This document shows, one piece after another, positions 1-5,761 of a stretch of 9,607 nucleotides of DNA. Below the pieces are notes generated by a model, which saw nothing but the letters and a program-made list of their open reading frames with translations, was not told the origin of the DNA and ran no database searches. How positions within the stretch are numbered: position 1 is the first letter of the stretch; each line of letters begins with the position of its first letter. Origin of the DNA: Pseudomonadota bacterium (GTDB lineage: Bacteria; Myxococcota; Polyangia; Polyangiales; Polyangiaceae); assembly GCA_023419055.1 (NCBI GenBank), contig JAEZYO010000147.1, positions 1-9,607 of the forward strand, given 5' to 3'. Both the position numbers and the translations under genes were made by a program.

Positions 1-1
1 G

Positions 2-1357
2 AACGTGTGCGTGGTCGGCGACGACGATCAATCGATTTACGGCTGGCGAGGCGCCGAGGTCGCGCACATCCTGAATTTCCACAAGGACTGGCCCGAAGCG
101 AAGATCATCCGCCTCGAGGAGAACTACCGGTCGCGGGCCCCGATCCTCCAGTACGCCAACACGCTCATCGCTCACAACAGCGCGCGCCACGGCAAGGTCC
201 TCCGCGCCACGCGCGAAGGCGGCGCGCAGCCGCGCGTGCTCCGGTTCGAGGACGAGGTCCAAGAAGCCGAGACGGTCGTGCGCGAGATCCAGCAGCGCAT
301 CCTCGGGAGCGAAGACGGGAAGAAGACCGCGCCGAGCGAGCTCGCGATCTTGTTCCGCACGAACGAGCAGCCGCGCGCGTTCGAGGTCGAGCTCAGGCGC
401 GCGCAGGTGCCGTACGCGCTCGTGGGCGGACAGTCGTTCTACGATCGCAAAGAGATCCGCGACGTGCTCTCGTACCTCAAGGTCCTCGCGAACCCGAGCG
501 ACGAGGTCTCGCTGCTCCGCATCATCAACACGCCCGCCCGCGGGATCGGGACCGGCACGATCGAGACGCTCCTTTCGTCAGCCGTCGAGCAGGGCGTGCC
601 GCTCTGGAACGTGCTGCCGGAGGCGATCAAGAACGGCGACATCCAGCACAACGCCGCGGAGCGCATCGAACTCTTCCGCAAGCTCATCGAGTTTTACCGC
701 GCGCGGCTCGGTACGGAACCGCTCGCGCCGCTCGTCACCGAGCTCCTCCAGAAGGTCGACTACAAGTCCGAGCTCGAGCGCGTCTACAAGAACGCCGGCG
801 AGCCCGAAGCCCGCTGGCAGAGCGTGGAAGAGTTCGTGAACTCGGTCGCGCTCTACGAAGAGCGCACCGAACAGCCGTCGCTGCTCGGCTTCCTGGAAGA
901 GGCCACGCTCTCGGGTCGTGAGGACAACCGCGACACGGACGACAAGCGCGAGCGCCACGCGGTCACTCTGATGACGATGCACAGCGCGAAAGGACTCGAG
1001 TTCCCGCACGTCTACATCGTGGGCATGGAAGAAGGCATCTTGCCGCACAGCCGCTCGATCATCGACGGCCGCAGCATCGACGAGGAGCGCCGGCTCGCCT
1101 ACGTCGGCGTCACGCGCGCGCAAGAAACGCTCACGCTCTCCTTCGCGAAGACGCGCATGAAATGGGGCAAGCCGCGGGGCTCGATCCCGAGCCGGTTCTT
1201 GATGGAGATGCGCGGCGAGACCGAGCGCGCCAAGAAGGCCGCCGAAGCAGCGGCGCTCCTCTTCACGCAGGGCTCGCTCGGCGGCGGTGAAGAGGCCGAA
1301 GCGGCGGCCGTGGCGAAGCGAGGCAGCAAGAAGAAGGCCGCCCGCAAGCGCGCCTGA
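2..1357 (+). CDS. UvrD/PcrA/Rep-type ATP-dependent DNA helicase, C-terminal part (5' truncated by window edge)
   Basis: The visible 451 residues are the C-terminal part of a superfamily 1A 3'-to-5' DNA helicase, which unwinds DNA during repair or replication restart. The reading frame is already open at base 2, so Walker A and the DExx box lie upstream. Numbering from the GTG at base 5, visible motifs are: motif III VGDDDQSIYGWRGA (residues 4-17), motif IV LEENYRS (37-43), motif V TLMTMHSAKGLEF (321-333) and VGMEEGILPH (339-348), and motif VI EERRLAYVGVTRA (360-372). The motif VI arginines contact ATP in this family. The last ~45 residues are Ala/Glu-rich and end in a Lys/Arg-rich tail (SKKKAARKRA). 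I see no sign of the Tudor-like C-terminal domain that PcrA and many UvrD proteins use to contact RNA polymerase. UvrD, PcrA and Rep cannot be told apart from this fragment, so no symbol is given. The gene is convergent with the next one, with only 15 bp between stop codons. Confidence 0.96.
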   Translation, partial: NVCVVGDDDQSIYGWRGAEVAHILNFHKDWPEAKIIRLEENYRSRAPILQYANTLIAHNSARHGKVLRATREGGAQPRVLRFEDEVQEAETVVREIQQRILGSEDGKKTAPSELAILFRTNEQPRAFEVELRRAQVPYALVGGQSFYDRKEIRDVLSYLKVLANPSDEVSLLRIINTPARGIGTGTIETLLSSAVEQGVPLWNVLPEAIKNGDIQHNAAERIELFRKLIEFYRARLGTEPLAPLVTELLQKVDYKSELERVYKNAGEPEARWQSVEEFVNSVALYEERTEQPSLLGFLEEATLSGREDNRDTDDKRERHAVTLMTMHSAKGLEFPHVYIVGMEEGILPHSRSIIDGRSIDEERRLAYVGVTRAQETLTLSFAKTRMKWGKPRGSIPSRFLMEMRGETERAKKAAEAAALLFTQGSLGGGEEAEAAAVAKRGSKKKAARKRA

Positions 1358-1372
1358 GCTCGCCCTCGCTCT

Positions 1373-2446
1373 TCAACCGAAGCGGAGCTCGACCCACTCG
1401 CCGCGATCGGCGGGGCCTCGGCAGGCCCAGAGCCGGCGCTCCGACGGGGCCGCGACCAGGCAGGCGTTGGTGGTCGTGCCCTGCTCGTCCTCGGCGTAGC
1501 GGTTGATGCTGTCGAAGCCGTCCGAGCGATCGGCGAACAGCGCCTTCAACGACGCGTAGTCCTGCCGCGCCGCGCGACCGAGCACCCCCGCGCGCGAGAG
1601 GCGCTTGCTGCTCGAGGGCAGCGGCTGCTCACCCTCGTGGGTGCGAAAATCGTCGCTCAGGCAGTGGTTCGTGCGCACCAGCGGCTCGCTCGAGAGCTCG
1701 CGCCGGACGACGACCGCGGGATCGGCCTCGAACTCGGTCGCGCCCTGTTCGGAGGCGACCCAGTAGGTGTGCGCGGCGGCTCGCGGAGCGTGCGCCACGA
1801 CCTCACGCGCCTCGTCGAGGGACGAGCTCGCGAGCGCGCGGTGCAGGATGCCGGTGTAGCCGACACCCGGGCGCGAGCGGCGGGTCTTGATGTTGGTCGT
1901 GCCCACGGCGACGCCCTCGGCGTTCATGCCGGTGAGCGAGAGCGAGCCGACGCACGTGATGGCCCAAGACTCGGGCCCCTCGAGCGGGCGGCGGTGGACC
2001 GCGACGACGAAGTCGAGATCGGTCGGGTTGAGGTCCCAGGTTTGCCCGACGAGCGGGCTCCCCGAGCTCGTCAGAGCGCCCGGCACGAGCACGGCGGTGC
2101 AGCCTTCGTCGGCCGAGGGAGCTGGCAGCAGCACGACGTCTCGCACGTCGGTCATGTTGGTCACCGCGTAGAGGACGTGGGGCTCGATCCCGGCCGCCTC
2201 CGCGATGCCCGAGATCTCTTCGAAACCGGCGGCGTCCCAGCGCGCCTGGATCTCCAGGCAGCCGCGCCCGGCCGAAAGGAACTGCTCCATCAAACCGGGA
2301 CGCCCTCTTTCGGTCGCGTAGGCCGCGAAAGCCGTCAATCGCTGCTCCACGAACGCCGTGATCCGCGGGCGCTCGGCCTCGCCCTGGCCTCGCCCGAGCT
2401 CGCGCGGCGTGCCCCGGCACTCGATCTGTGGAAGGAGAAAGGTCAT
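1373..2446 (-). CDS. C45-family autoproteolytic acyltransferase/hydrolase (penicillin acyltransferase / carcinine hydrolase-like)
   Basis: A 357-residue protein of the peptidase C45 group of Ntn hydrolases, which includes isopenicillin-N acyltransferase and carcinine hydrolase. These proenzymes cut themselves before a cysteine that then serves as N-terminal nucleophile for amide hydrolysis or acyl transfer. The expected site is present: SADEGCTAV (residues 111-119), with Cys116 the predicted nucleophile after Gly115. Other family landmarks are the N-terminal RGTPRELGRGQGEA (11-24), GQTWD (134-138), the GMNAEGVAVGTTN stretch (173-185) and the RTNHCL block (258-263). Self-cleavage would give chains of about 115 and 242 residues. 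There is no signal peptide or membrane segment, so it is probably cytoplasmic. The ATG start is supported by a Shine-Dalgarno-like AGGGAG 8 nt upstream. It is flanked by unrelated genes, so the substrate is unknown; a small amide, N-acyl amino acid or beta-alanyl amine are possible classes, but this is inference only. Confidence 0.9.
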   Translation of the reverse strand: MTFLLPQIECRGTPRELGRGQGEAERPRITAFVEQRLTAFAAYATERGRPGLMEQFLSAGRGCLEIQARWDAAGFEEISGIAEAAGIEPHVLYAVTNMTDVRDVVLLPAPSADEGCTAVLVPGALTSSGSPLVGQTWDLNPTDLDFVVAVHRRPLEGPESWAITCVGSLSLTGMNAEGVAVGTTNIKTRRSRPGVGYTGILHRALASSSLDEAREVVAHAPRAAAHTYWVASEQGATEFEADPAVVVRRELSSEPLVRTNHCLSDDFRTHEGEQPLPSSSKRLSRAGVLGRAARQDYASLKALFADRSDGFDSINRYAEDEQGTTTNACLVAAPSERRLWACRGPADRGEWVELRFG

Positions 2447-2454
2447 TTTCTAGG

Positions 2455-2460
2455 CTCCCT
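2455..2460 (-). promoter_or_regulatory. Shine-Dalgarno sequence of the C45-family gene
   Basis: On the minus strand AGGGAG lies 8 nt before the ATG at 2446. It supports that start and is the clearest ribosome binding site among the starts in this window. It sits inside a small 13-bp inverted repeat (CTAGG, 3-nt loop, CCTAG; 2450-2462) that could partly pair the site in the mRNA. Confidence 0.6.
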
Positions 2461-2477
2461 AGTAGCACCTGGCGCGG

Positions 2478-2493
2478 GGTGGCGTAAGCTACC
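2478..2493 (+). promoter_or_regulatory. Leader hairpin with GUAA tetraloop just upstream of the ccmH-like start
   Basis: GGTGGC (2478-2483) and GCTACC (2488-2493) can pair as a 6-bp stem with one G-U wobble around the loop GTAA, which in RNA is a GNRA-type tetraloop. It ends 4 nt before the GTG start at 2498, and no Shine-Dalgarno sequence is visible for that gene. It could influence initiation, but a 6-bp stem can arise by chance in GC-rich DNA. Confidence 0.25.
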
Positions 2494-2497
2494 GGCC

Positions 2498-3010
2498 GTG
2501 GCGACCAAGGCGTTTCCCCTCCTCTTCGCGTTGCTGTTCGTGGCGGCGCCCGCGTTGGCGCACGCCGAGCCGCATCAGGCGACCGACGAGTCCGCCGACC
2601 TCTTGAGCTACGTGCCGGGCGCGAACCGCCTCGAGGGACGGATCCGGGCCCCCTGCTGCTGGAACCAGACGCTCGACATCCACGGCTCCGAAGTCTCGAA
2701 CGAGCTGCGTCGCGAAATCAGAAGGCGCCTGCGGGCGGGCGAGACCCCGGAGGCCATCGAGGCCTCCATCGTCCAGCGCTACGGCGAGAAGGTCCTCGCC
2801 GTCCCGCACGGCAGTCCGCTGAAGAGCGTCGCAATCCTGCTCTCCATCGCGATGGCGGGCGCCGGCGTGGGCGGGTTCTTCATGTTGCGCCGCTGGCGAG
2901 AGCGGGGGCAGAAGGCGAAGGAAAGAGCGTCGAGCGACAAGCCGACGCCGAGCAAGGACGCCGAGTACGGCGCGCGCCTCGACGCCGAGCTCAAGGCGCT
3001 CGACGAGTGA
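2498..3010 (+). CDS. CcmH/NrfF-like cytochrome c biogenesis protein with atypical PCC motif
   Basis: A 170-residue protein resembling the CcmH/CycL/NrfF family, whose members keep apocytochrome c cysteines reduced for haem ligation on the outer face of the inner membrane. Residues 1-23 form a signal peptide (hydrophobic core then ALAHA before Glu24). Residues 45-103 align by eye with the CcmH core: a cysteine motif, an EL(R)REI..RLRAGETPEAI helix (69-87) and RYGEKVLAVP (94-103), equivalent to the family's RYG..V...P. Residues 107-130 are a membrane segment, followed by a basic, charged tail. The family's usual LRCxxC is here IRAPCCWN (49-56): the first cysteine position is Ala51, the second is Cys54, and an extra Cys53 sits beside it. 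The GTG at 2498 is chosen because the signal peptide begins there; the frame is open further upstream only as antisense to the C45 gene. No other ccm gene is in the window. The gene is divergent from the C45 gene with 51 bp between starts. Confidence 0.8.
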   Translation: MATKAFPLLFALLFVAAPALAHAEPHQATDESADLLSYVPGANRLEGRIRAPCCWNQTLDIHGSEVSNELRREIRRRLRAGETPEAIEASIVQRYGEKVLAVPHGSPLKSVAILLSIAMAGAGVGGFFMLRRWRERGQKAKERASSDKPTPSKDAEYGARLDAELKALDE

Positions 3011-3023
3011 TCCACGTCGCGGC

Positions 3024-3047
3024 GTTCAAGGCTCCGTCGCCTTGAGC
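3024..3047. terminator. Stem-loop between convergent ccmH-like and ferredoxin reductase genes (possible bidirectional terminator)
   Basis: TCAAGGC (3026-3032) and GCCTTGA (3039-3045) form a perfect 7-bp inverted repeat with a 6-nt loop, extendable to about 9 bp with one G-U pair. It covers the stop codon of the minus-strand reductase and lies 14 nt past the stop of the ccmH-like gene. Neither side has a T-run, so it is not a standard intrinsic terminator. It may act as a 3' end stabiliser or a weak terminator for both genes. Confidence 0.35.
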
Positions 3048-4390
3048 AGCGCCGCGAAGCTCACGAACTTCTCGCGCACCTTGCCGCTCGCCTTCCCGCG
3101 GTCGATCTCGGCCGCGTCGATGCGCTCGAAGTCCGAAAACCCGACCAAGCGGTGAACGTCGCCGAGCCGCTGGATCAGCTCGGCGGAGTCGCTCACGGAG
3201 CGCCCCATCCAGCTCGCCGCGTCGTCCAACATGGTTTGCGACGTCTCCTTGGCGTCACTCTTGTTGGAGCCGATGAGCCCGGTCGGCCCGCGCTTGATCC
3301 AGCCGACGGCGTACAATCCCGGGACCACCGTCGCCGCAGAGTCGATGACTCGCCCCGCCGCGTTCGGGACCACCCCGCGCGTCGCGTCGAACGGCACCCC
3401 GGGCAGCCCCGAGCCCTGGTAGCCGATCGAGCGCACCACGATGCCGGTCGGGATTTGCTCGAACTCTCCGGTGCCGTGCGCCGACGCGGATCCGTTTCGT
3501 TCCCGGAGCTCGTTGTTCTCGACCTTGAGAGCGCGCACGCGATCGCCTTCGCCCACCACCTCCGCAGGTGACGCGAGGAAGCGCAGGACGACCTGGCGCT
3601 TCTTACCGGGTAGCCGCTCGCGCGGCAGGGCCTCCACGTAGTCGACCAAGCGGCGCGTCGTGCTGTCGAGCGGCTCGCGCGAAGCGCTCGGGAGAGCGCC
3701 TTCGACGCTGAGCCCCACGTCCGGCAGCTGGGCGATATCGATGAGCTCGCCGAGATCGAAGGCAGCTTGAACCGGGCCTCGCCGTCCGAGCAGCACGACC
3801 TCGCGCACGCGGCTCTCTCTGAGCGCATCGAGCGCGTAGGAGGCGATGTCCGTCGGGGCGAGCTCGTCGGGGTCGCGCACCAGCAAGCGCGCGACATCCA
3901 TCGCGACGTTGCCCATGCCGACGACCACCGCACGCTCGGCGTCGAGGTCGAATTGTCGCTCGGCAAAATCGGGGTGGCCGTTGTACCAGCCGACGAACGC
4001 AGTCGCGGCGAAGCTCCCTCGCAGATCTTCACCCGGGATACCAAGGCGCTTGTCGTGCGCCGCGCCATAAGCGAGCGCGACGGCGTGATAGTGCGCGAGC
4101 AGCTCCGCCACCGAGACCGCGCTGCCCACCTCCACGTTGCCGATGAAGCGGAACCCGGGTTGCTGAGCCGTACGATGGAACACCAGGCTCGTTCGCTTGA
4201 TGCTCTGGTGATCCGGGGCCACTCCGAAGCGGACCAGCCCGAACGGGACAGGCAAGCGCTCGAAGACGTCGACCGAGAGCCGCGGCTCGGCGCTCCTCAG
4301 CAGATAATCCGCAAGGTAGAAGCCCGCCGGCCCGGAGCCGACGATCGCAACGCGGGGCCCCGCCGGGGGCACATCGCCAGGGACTCCCAT
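3026..4390 (-). CDS. fprA: FprA / adrenodoxin-reductase-type ferredoxin--NADP+ reductase
   Basis: A 454-residue FAD flavoprotein predicted to pass electrons between NADPH and ferredoxin; the length fits the FprA/adrenodoxin reductase family. Counted from the ATG at 4390, motifs are: the FAD-binding Rossmann motif VAIVGSGPAGFYLADYLL (14-31), the family signature PVPFGLVRFGVAPDHQSIK (47-65), the NADP-binding VVGMGNVAMDVARLLV (156-171), GRRGPVQAAF (202-211), where arginines normally bind the NADP 2'-phosphate, and the C-terminal GWIKRGPTGLIGSNKSDAKE (363-382). It has no signal peptide and is cytoplasmic. The frame is open upstream to 4615, but that 75-residue extension lies antisense to the next gene's promoter and 5' end and the family does not need it, so the start is set at ATG 4390, immediately before the Rossmann fold. 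No good Shine-Dalgarno is visible. It is divergent from the regulator/men operon. Its ferredoxin partner is not in the window. Confidence 0.93.
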   Translation of the reverse strand: MGVPGDVPPAGPRVAIVGSGPAGFYLADYLLRSAEPRLSVDVFERLPVPFGLVRFGVAPDHQSIKRTSLVFHRTAQQPGFRFIGNVEVGSAVSVAELLAHYHAVALAYGAAHDKRLGIPGEDLRGSFAATAFVGWYNGHPDFAERQFDLDAERAVVVGMGNVAMDVARLLVRDPDELAPTDIASYALDALRESRVREVVLLGRRGPVQAAFDLGELIDIAQLPDVGLSVEGALPSASREPLDSTTRRLVDYVEALPRERLPGKKRQVVLRFLASPAEVVGEGDRVRALKVENNELRERNGSASAHGTGEFEQIPTGIVVRSIGYQGSGLPGVPFDATRGVVPNAAGRVIDSAATVVPGLYAVGWIKRGPTGLIGSNKSDAKETSQTMLDDAASWMGRSVSDSAELIQRLGDVHRLVGFSDFERIDAAEIDRGKASGKVREKFVSFAALLKATEP

Positions 4391-4469
4391 TCCAATTACG
4401 GTACCCGACTCCCTGGCCAAAGCCAGACGCCCCCTCGGAAAAGATGCCGTCACAGGGGGCTCACCCCGC

Positions 4470-4498
4470 TTGACCGACCTGGACGAGGAGCCTAAAGT
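4470..4498 (+). promoter_or_regulatory. Candidate sigma70-type promoter of the gbsR-like/men operon
   Basis: TTGACC (4470-4475, 5 of 6 matches to the -35 consensus) is followed after exactly 17 bp by TAAAGT (4493-4498, 4 of 6 matches to the -10 consensus). Transcription would start around 4504-4506, about 20 nt before the ATG at 4524. The TTG at 4470 could instead be read as a start codon, since AGGGGG lies 10 nt upstream of it. However, 9 of the 11 codons from 4491 to 4523 end in A or T, unlike the strongly G/C-ending coding sequence around them, which favours a promoter reading. Confidence 0.5.
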
Positions 4499-4516
4499 TT
4501 CAACAGATTTTGAAAC
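4497..4516. promoter_or_regulatory. 20-bp inverted repeat, candidate operator for the GbsR/MarR-type regulator
   Basis: GTTTCAA (4497-4503) and TTGAAAC (4510-4516) are perfect 7-bp inverted repeats separated by 6 bp. The site is AT-rich in GC-rich surroundings, overlaps the end of the putative -10 box and covers the expected transcription start. That is where an autorepressing MarR-superfamily dimer would bind. It lies 8 nt before the regulator's ATG and about 107 bp upstream of the divergent reductase start, so it might control both. Binding by this regulator is inference. Confidence 0.55.
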
Positions 4517-4523
4517 CTCAAAC

Positions 4524-5051
4524 ATGACCGGCACCGACGAAACCAGCGCCGCCGAGCTCGAAGTCGCCGACACCGTCGGCCGGCTGATGGAGTTTTGGGG
4601 GTTTAAGCGCCCCATGGGGCGGGTTTGGACGCTGCTCTATCTCTCACCCGAGCCCCTCGGCGCGGCAGAGATCGGCGAGCAGCTACGAATGAGCGCCGGC
4701 GCGGTGAGCATGACGCTCGGCGAGCTCGTCAAGTGGGGGGCCATCAAGAAGAGCTGGAAGCCGGGCGAACGGCGCGACTACTACGAGCCGGAGACCAGCA
4801 TCGGCAAGCTCGTGCAGCGGGTGTTGCGCGAGCGCGAGCTCGGTCTGGTTCGAAACTTCGCCGAGGCGCTCGAGAGCGCGGAGCGTGAGCTTGCCCGCGG
4901 GCCGCGAGAGAGCCAGGAGCTCGAATTCAAGCGCGAGCGGCTGCGCGAGCTCGGCCGCCTCGCCAAACTCGGCGAGACCTTGCTCACGGCGCTCGTCGCA
5001 GGCAAGACCGTCGACCCGACCCCCATCCTCAAGGTTTACGAAGACTCATGA
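4524..5051 (+). CDS. GbsR/MarR-family transcriptional regulator, first gene of the men operon
   Basis: A 175-residue winged-helix DNA-binding protein of the GbsR branch of the MarR superfamily. From the ATG at 4524: LMEFWGFKRPMGRVWTLLYL (21-40) is the typical GbsR opening. SPEPLGAAEIGEQLRMSAGA (41-60) with VSMTLGELVKWGAI (61-74) forms the helix-turn-helix, and KSWKPGERRDYYEPE (76-90) the wing. Residues 95-158 are long charged helices, probably the dimerisation part. GbsR of Bacillus is a choline-sensing repressor; the effector here is unknown. An alternative TTG start at 4470 would add 18 residues, but that stretch looks like promoter and operator. The stop overlaps the menG start (ATGA at 5048-5051), so the regulator is probably co-transcribed and translationally coupled with menaquinone genes. 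Autoregulation through the inverted repeat upstream is likely by analogy with the family. Confidence 0.88.
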   Translation: MTGTDETSAAELEVADTVGRLMEFWGFKRPMGRVWTLLYLSPEPLGAAEIGEQLRMSAGAVSMTLGELVKWGAIKKSWKPGERRDYYEPETSIGKLVQRVLRERELGLVRNFAEALESAERELARGPRESQELEFKRERLRELGRLAKLGETLLTALVAGKTVDPTPILKVYEDS

Positions 5052-5761
5052 CCGCGACTTCAGCGCGTGAAGGCTCCGGGGCGATGTTCGACGGCATCGC
5101 GCACCGTTACGATCTCCTCAACCGGCTGATCTCGCTGGGCATCGACCAGAGCTGGCGACGAAAGACCGTGAAGGCGCTGTCGCTCGGCCCGGGCTCGCGA
5201 GTCCTCGATCTGGCCACGGGTACGGCGGATCTGGCTCTGCTGGTTGCTCGCTCGGAGCCTGGGGCGCACGTCGTCGGGCTCGACCCCTCCGAGCGCATGC
5301 TCGAGGTCGGACGCAAGAAGGTTTCCCGCGAAAAGTTCGAGGATCGAATCGAGCTCGTCGTGGGTGACGCCCAGAAGCTGCCGTTTCCGAGCCGCTCCTT
5401 CGACGGCATTTGCATGGCGTTCGGCATTCGTAACGTACCGGACCGCGGCGCCGCCCTGCGCGAGATGAATCGCGTGACCCGTCCTGGCGGGCGAATCGCG
5501 ATCCTCGAGCTCTCGGAGCCCGAGAAGGGTTTGATGGCAGGGCTCGCGCGCTTCCACATCCACACCGTGGTGCCTCAAGTGGGCGCGCTGCTCTCCGGCA
5601 GCCGCGAGTACGCTTACCTGCAGCGTTCGATCGCCGCCTTCCCGCCCGCCGCGGAGTTCACGAAGCAAATCGCCGCGGCCGGCCTCGCACCGGTGGAAAC
5701 CGAATCGCTCACCTTCGGCGTCTGCCACCTGTACGTCGCGGAGGCTCGCCCCGTCGCATGA
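5048..5761 (+). CDS. menG: Demethylmenaquinone methyltransferase (UbiE/MenG family)
   Basis: A 237-residue SAM-dependent C-methyltransferase predicted to convert demethylmenaquinone to menaquinone, the last step of the pathway. Visible signatures are MFDGIAHRYDLLNRLISLGI (13-32), matching the UbiE/MenG N-terminal signature with Asp in place of the His of the UbiE pattern; the SAM-binding VLDLATGTADLALLVA (54-69); GDAQKLPFP (108-116); FGIRNVPDRGAAL (126-138); and RVTRPGGRIAILELSEP (143-159), which matches the second UbiE signature. The length is usual. The start is the ATG that overlaps the regulator's stop; an internal ATG at 5084 would start exactly at MFDG and cannot be fully excluded. Its operon with menF, menD and menH argues for menaquinone rather than ubiquinone as the product. 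The stop overlaps the menF start (ATGA). Confidence 0.94.
   Translation: MTATSAREGSGAMFDGIAHRYDLLNRLISLGIDQSWRRKTVKALSLGPGSRVLDLATGTADLALLVARSEPGAHVVGLDPSERMLEVGRKKVSREKFEDRIELVVGDAQKLPFPSRSFDGICMAFGIRNVPDRGAALREMNRVTRPGGRIAILELSEPEKGLMAGLARFHIHTVVPQVGALLSGSREYAYLQRSIAAFPPAAEFTKQIAAAGLAPVETESLTFGVCHLYVAEARPVA
5740..5744 (+). promoter_or_regulatory. Shine-Dalgarno-like GGAGG for menF inside the menG 3' end
   Basis: GGAGG lies 13 nt before the menF ATG, which is longer than ideal. With the ATGA stop/start overlap, reinitiation by ribosomes finishing menG is likely to matter as much as this site. Confidence 0.35.

Noticed and set aside
578..1123. 181-codon minus-strand frame inside the helicase gene
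   Set aside because: It is a shadow of the helicase frame, with no domain and no ribosome binding site.
1356..1390. Possible terminator between the helicase and C45 genes: GAGCTC at both ends and a bulged stem (1367-1384)
   Set aside because: The stem is interrupted and no T-run follows. GAGCTC is very common here because Glu-Leu is written gag-ctc, so the pairing is probably chance.
1637..2497. Upstream extension of the ccmH-like frame on the plus strand
   Set aside because: This part is antisense to the C45 gene and has no domain; the signal peptide starting at 2498 marks the true N-terminus.
4470..4523. TTG start giving the regulator 18 more residues
   Set aside because: An SD-like AGGGGG exists upstream, but the segment has A/T-ending codons unlike the gene, contains promoter-like hexamers and an inverted repeat, and family proteins do not need the extra residues. 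It is not fully excluded.
4391..4615. 75-residue N-terminal extension of the ferredoxin reductase
   Set aside because: It runs antisense through the regulator's 5' end, promoter and operator. It has Ser/Val-rich low-complexity content, and the flavoprotein fold begins right after ATG 4390.
5108..5155. Asp in place of His in the first UbiE signature of MenG
   Set aside because: From family knowledge, Asp at this position is frequent in MenG-type proteins, so it is not evidence of altered function.
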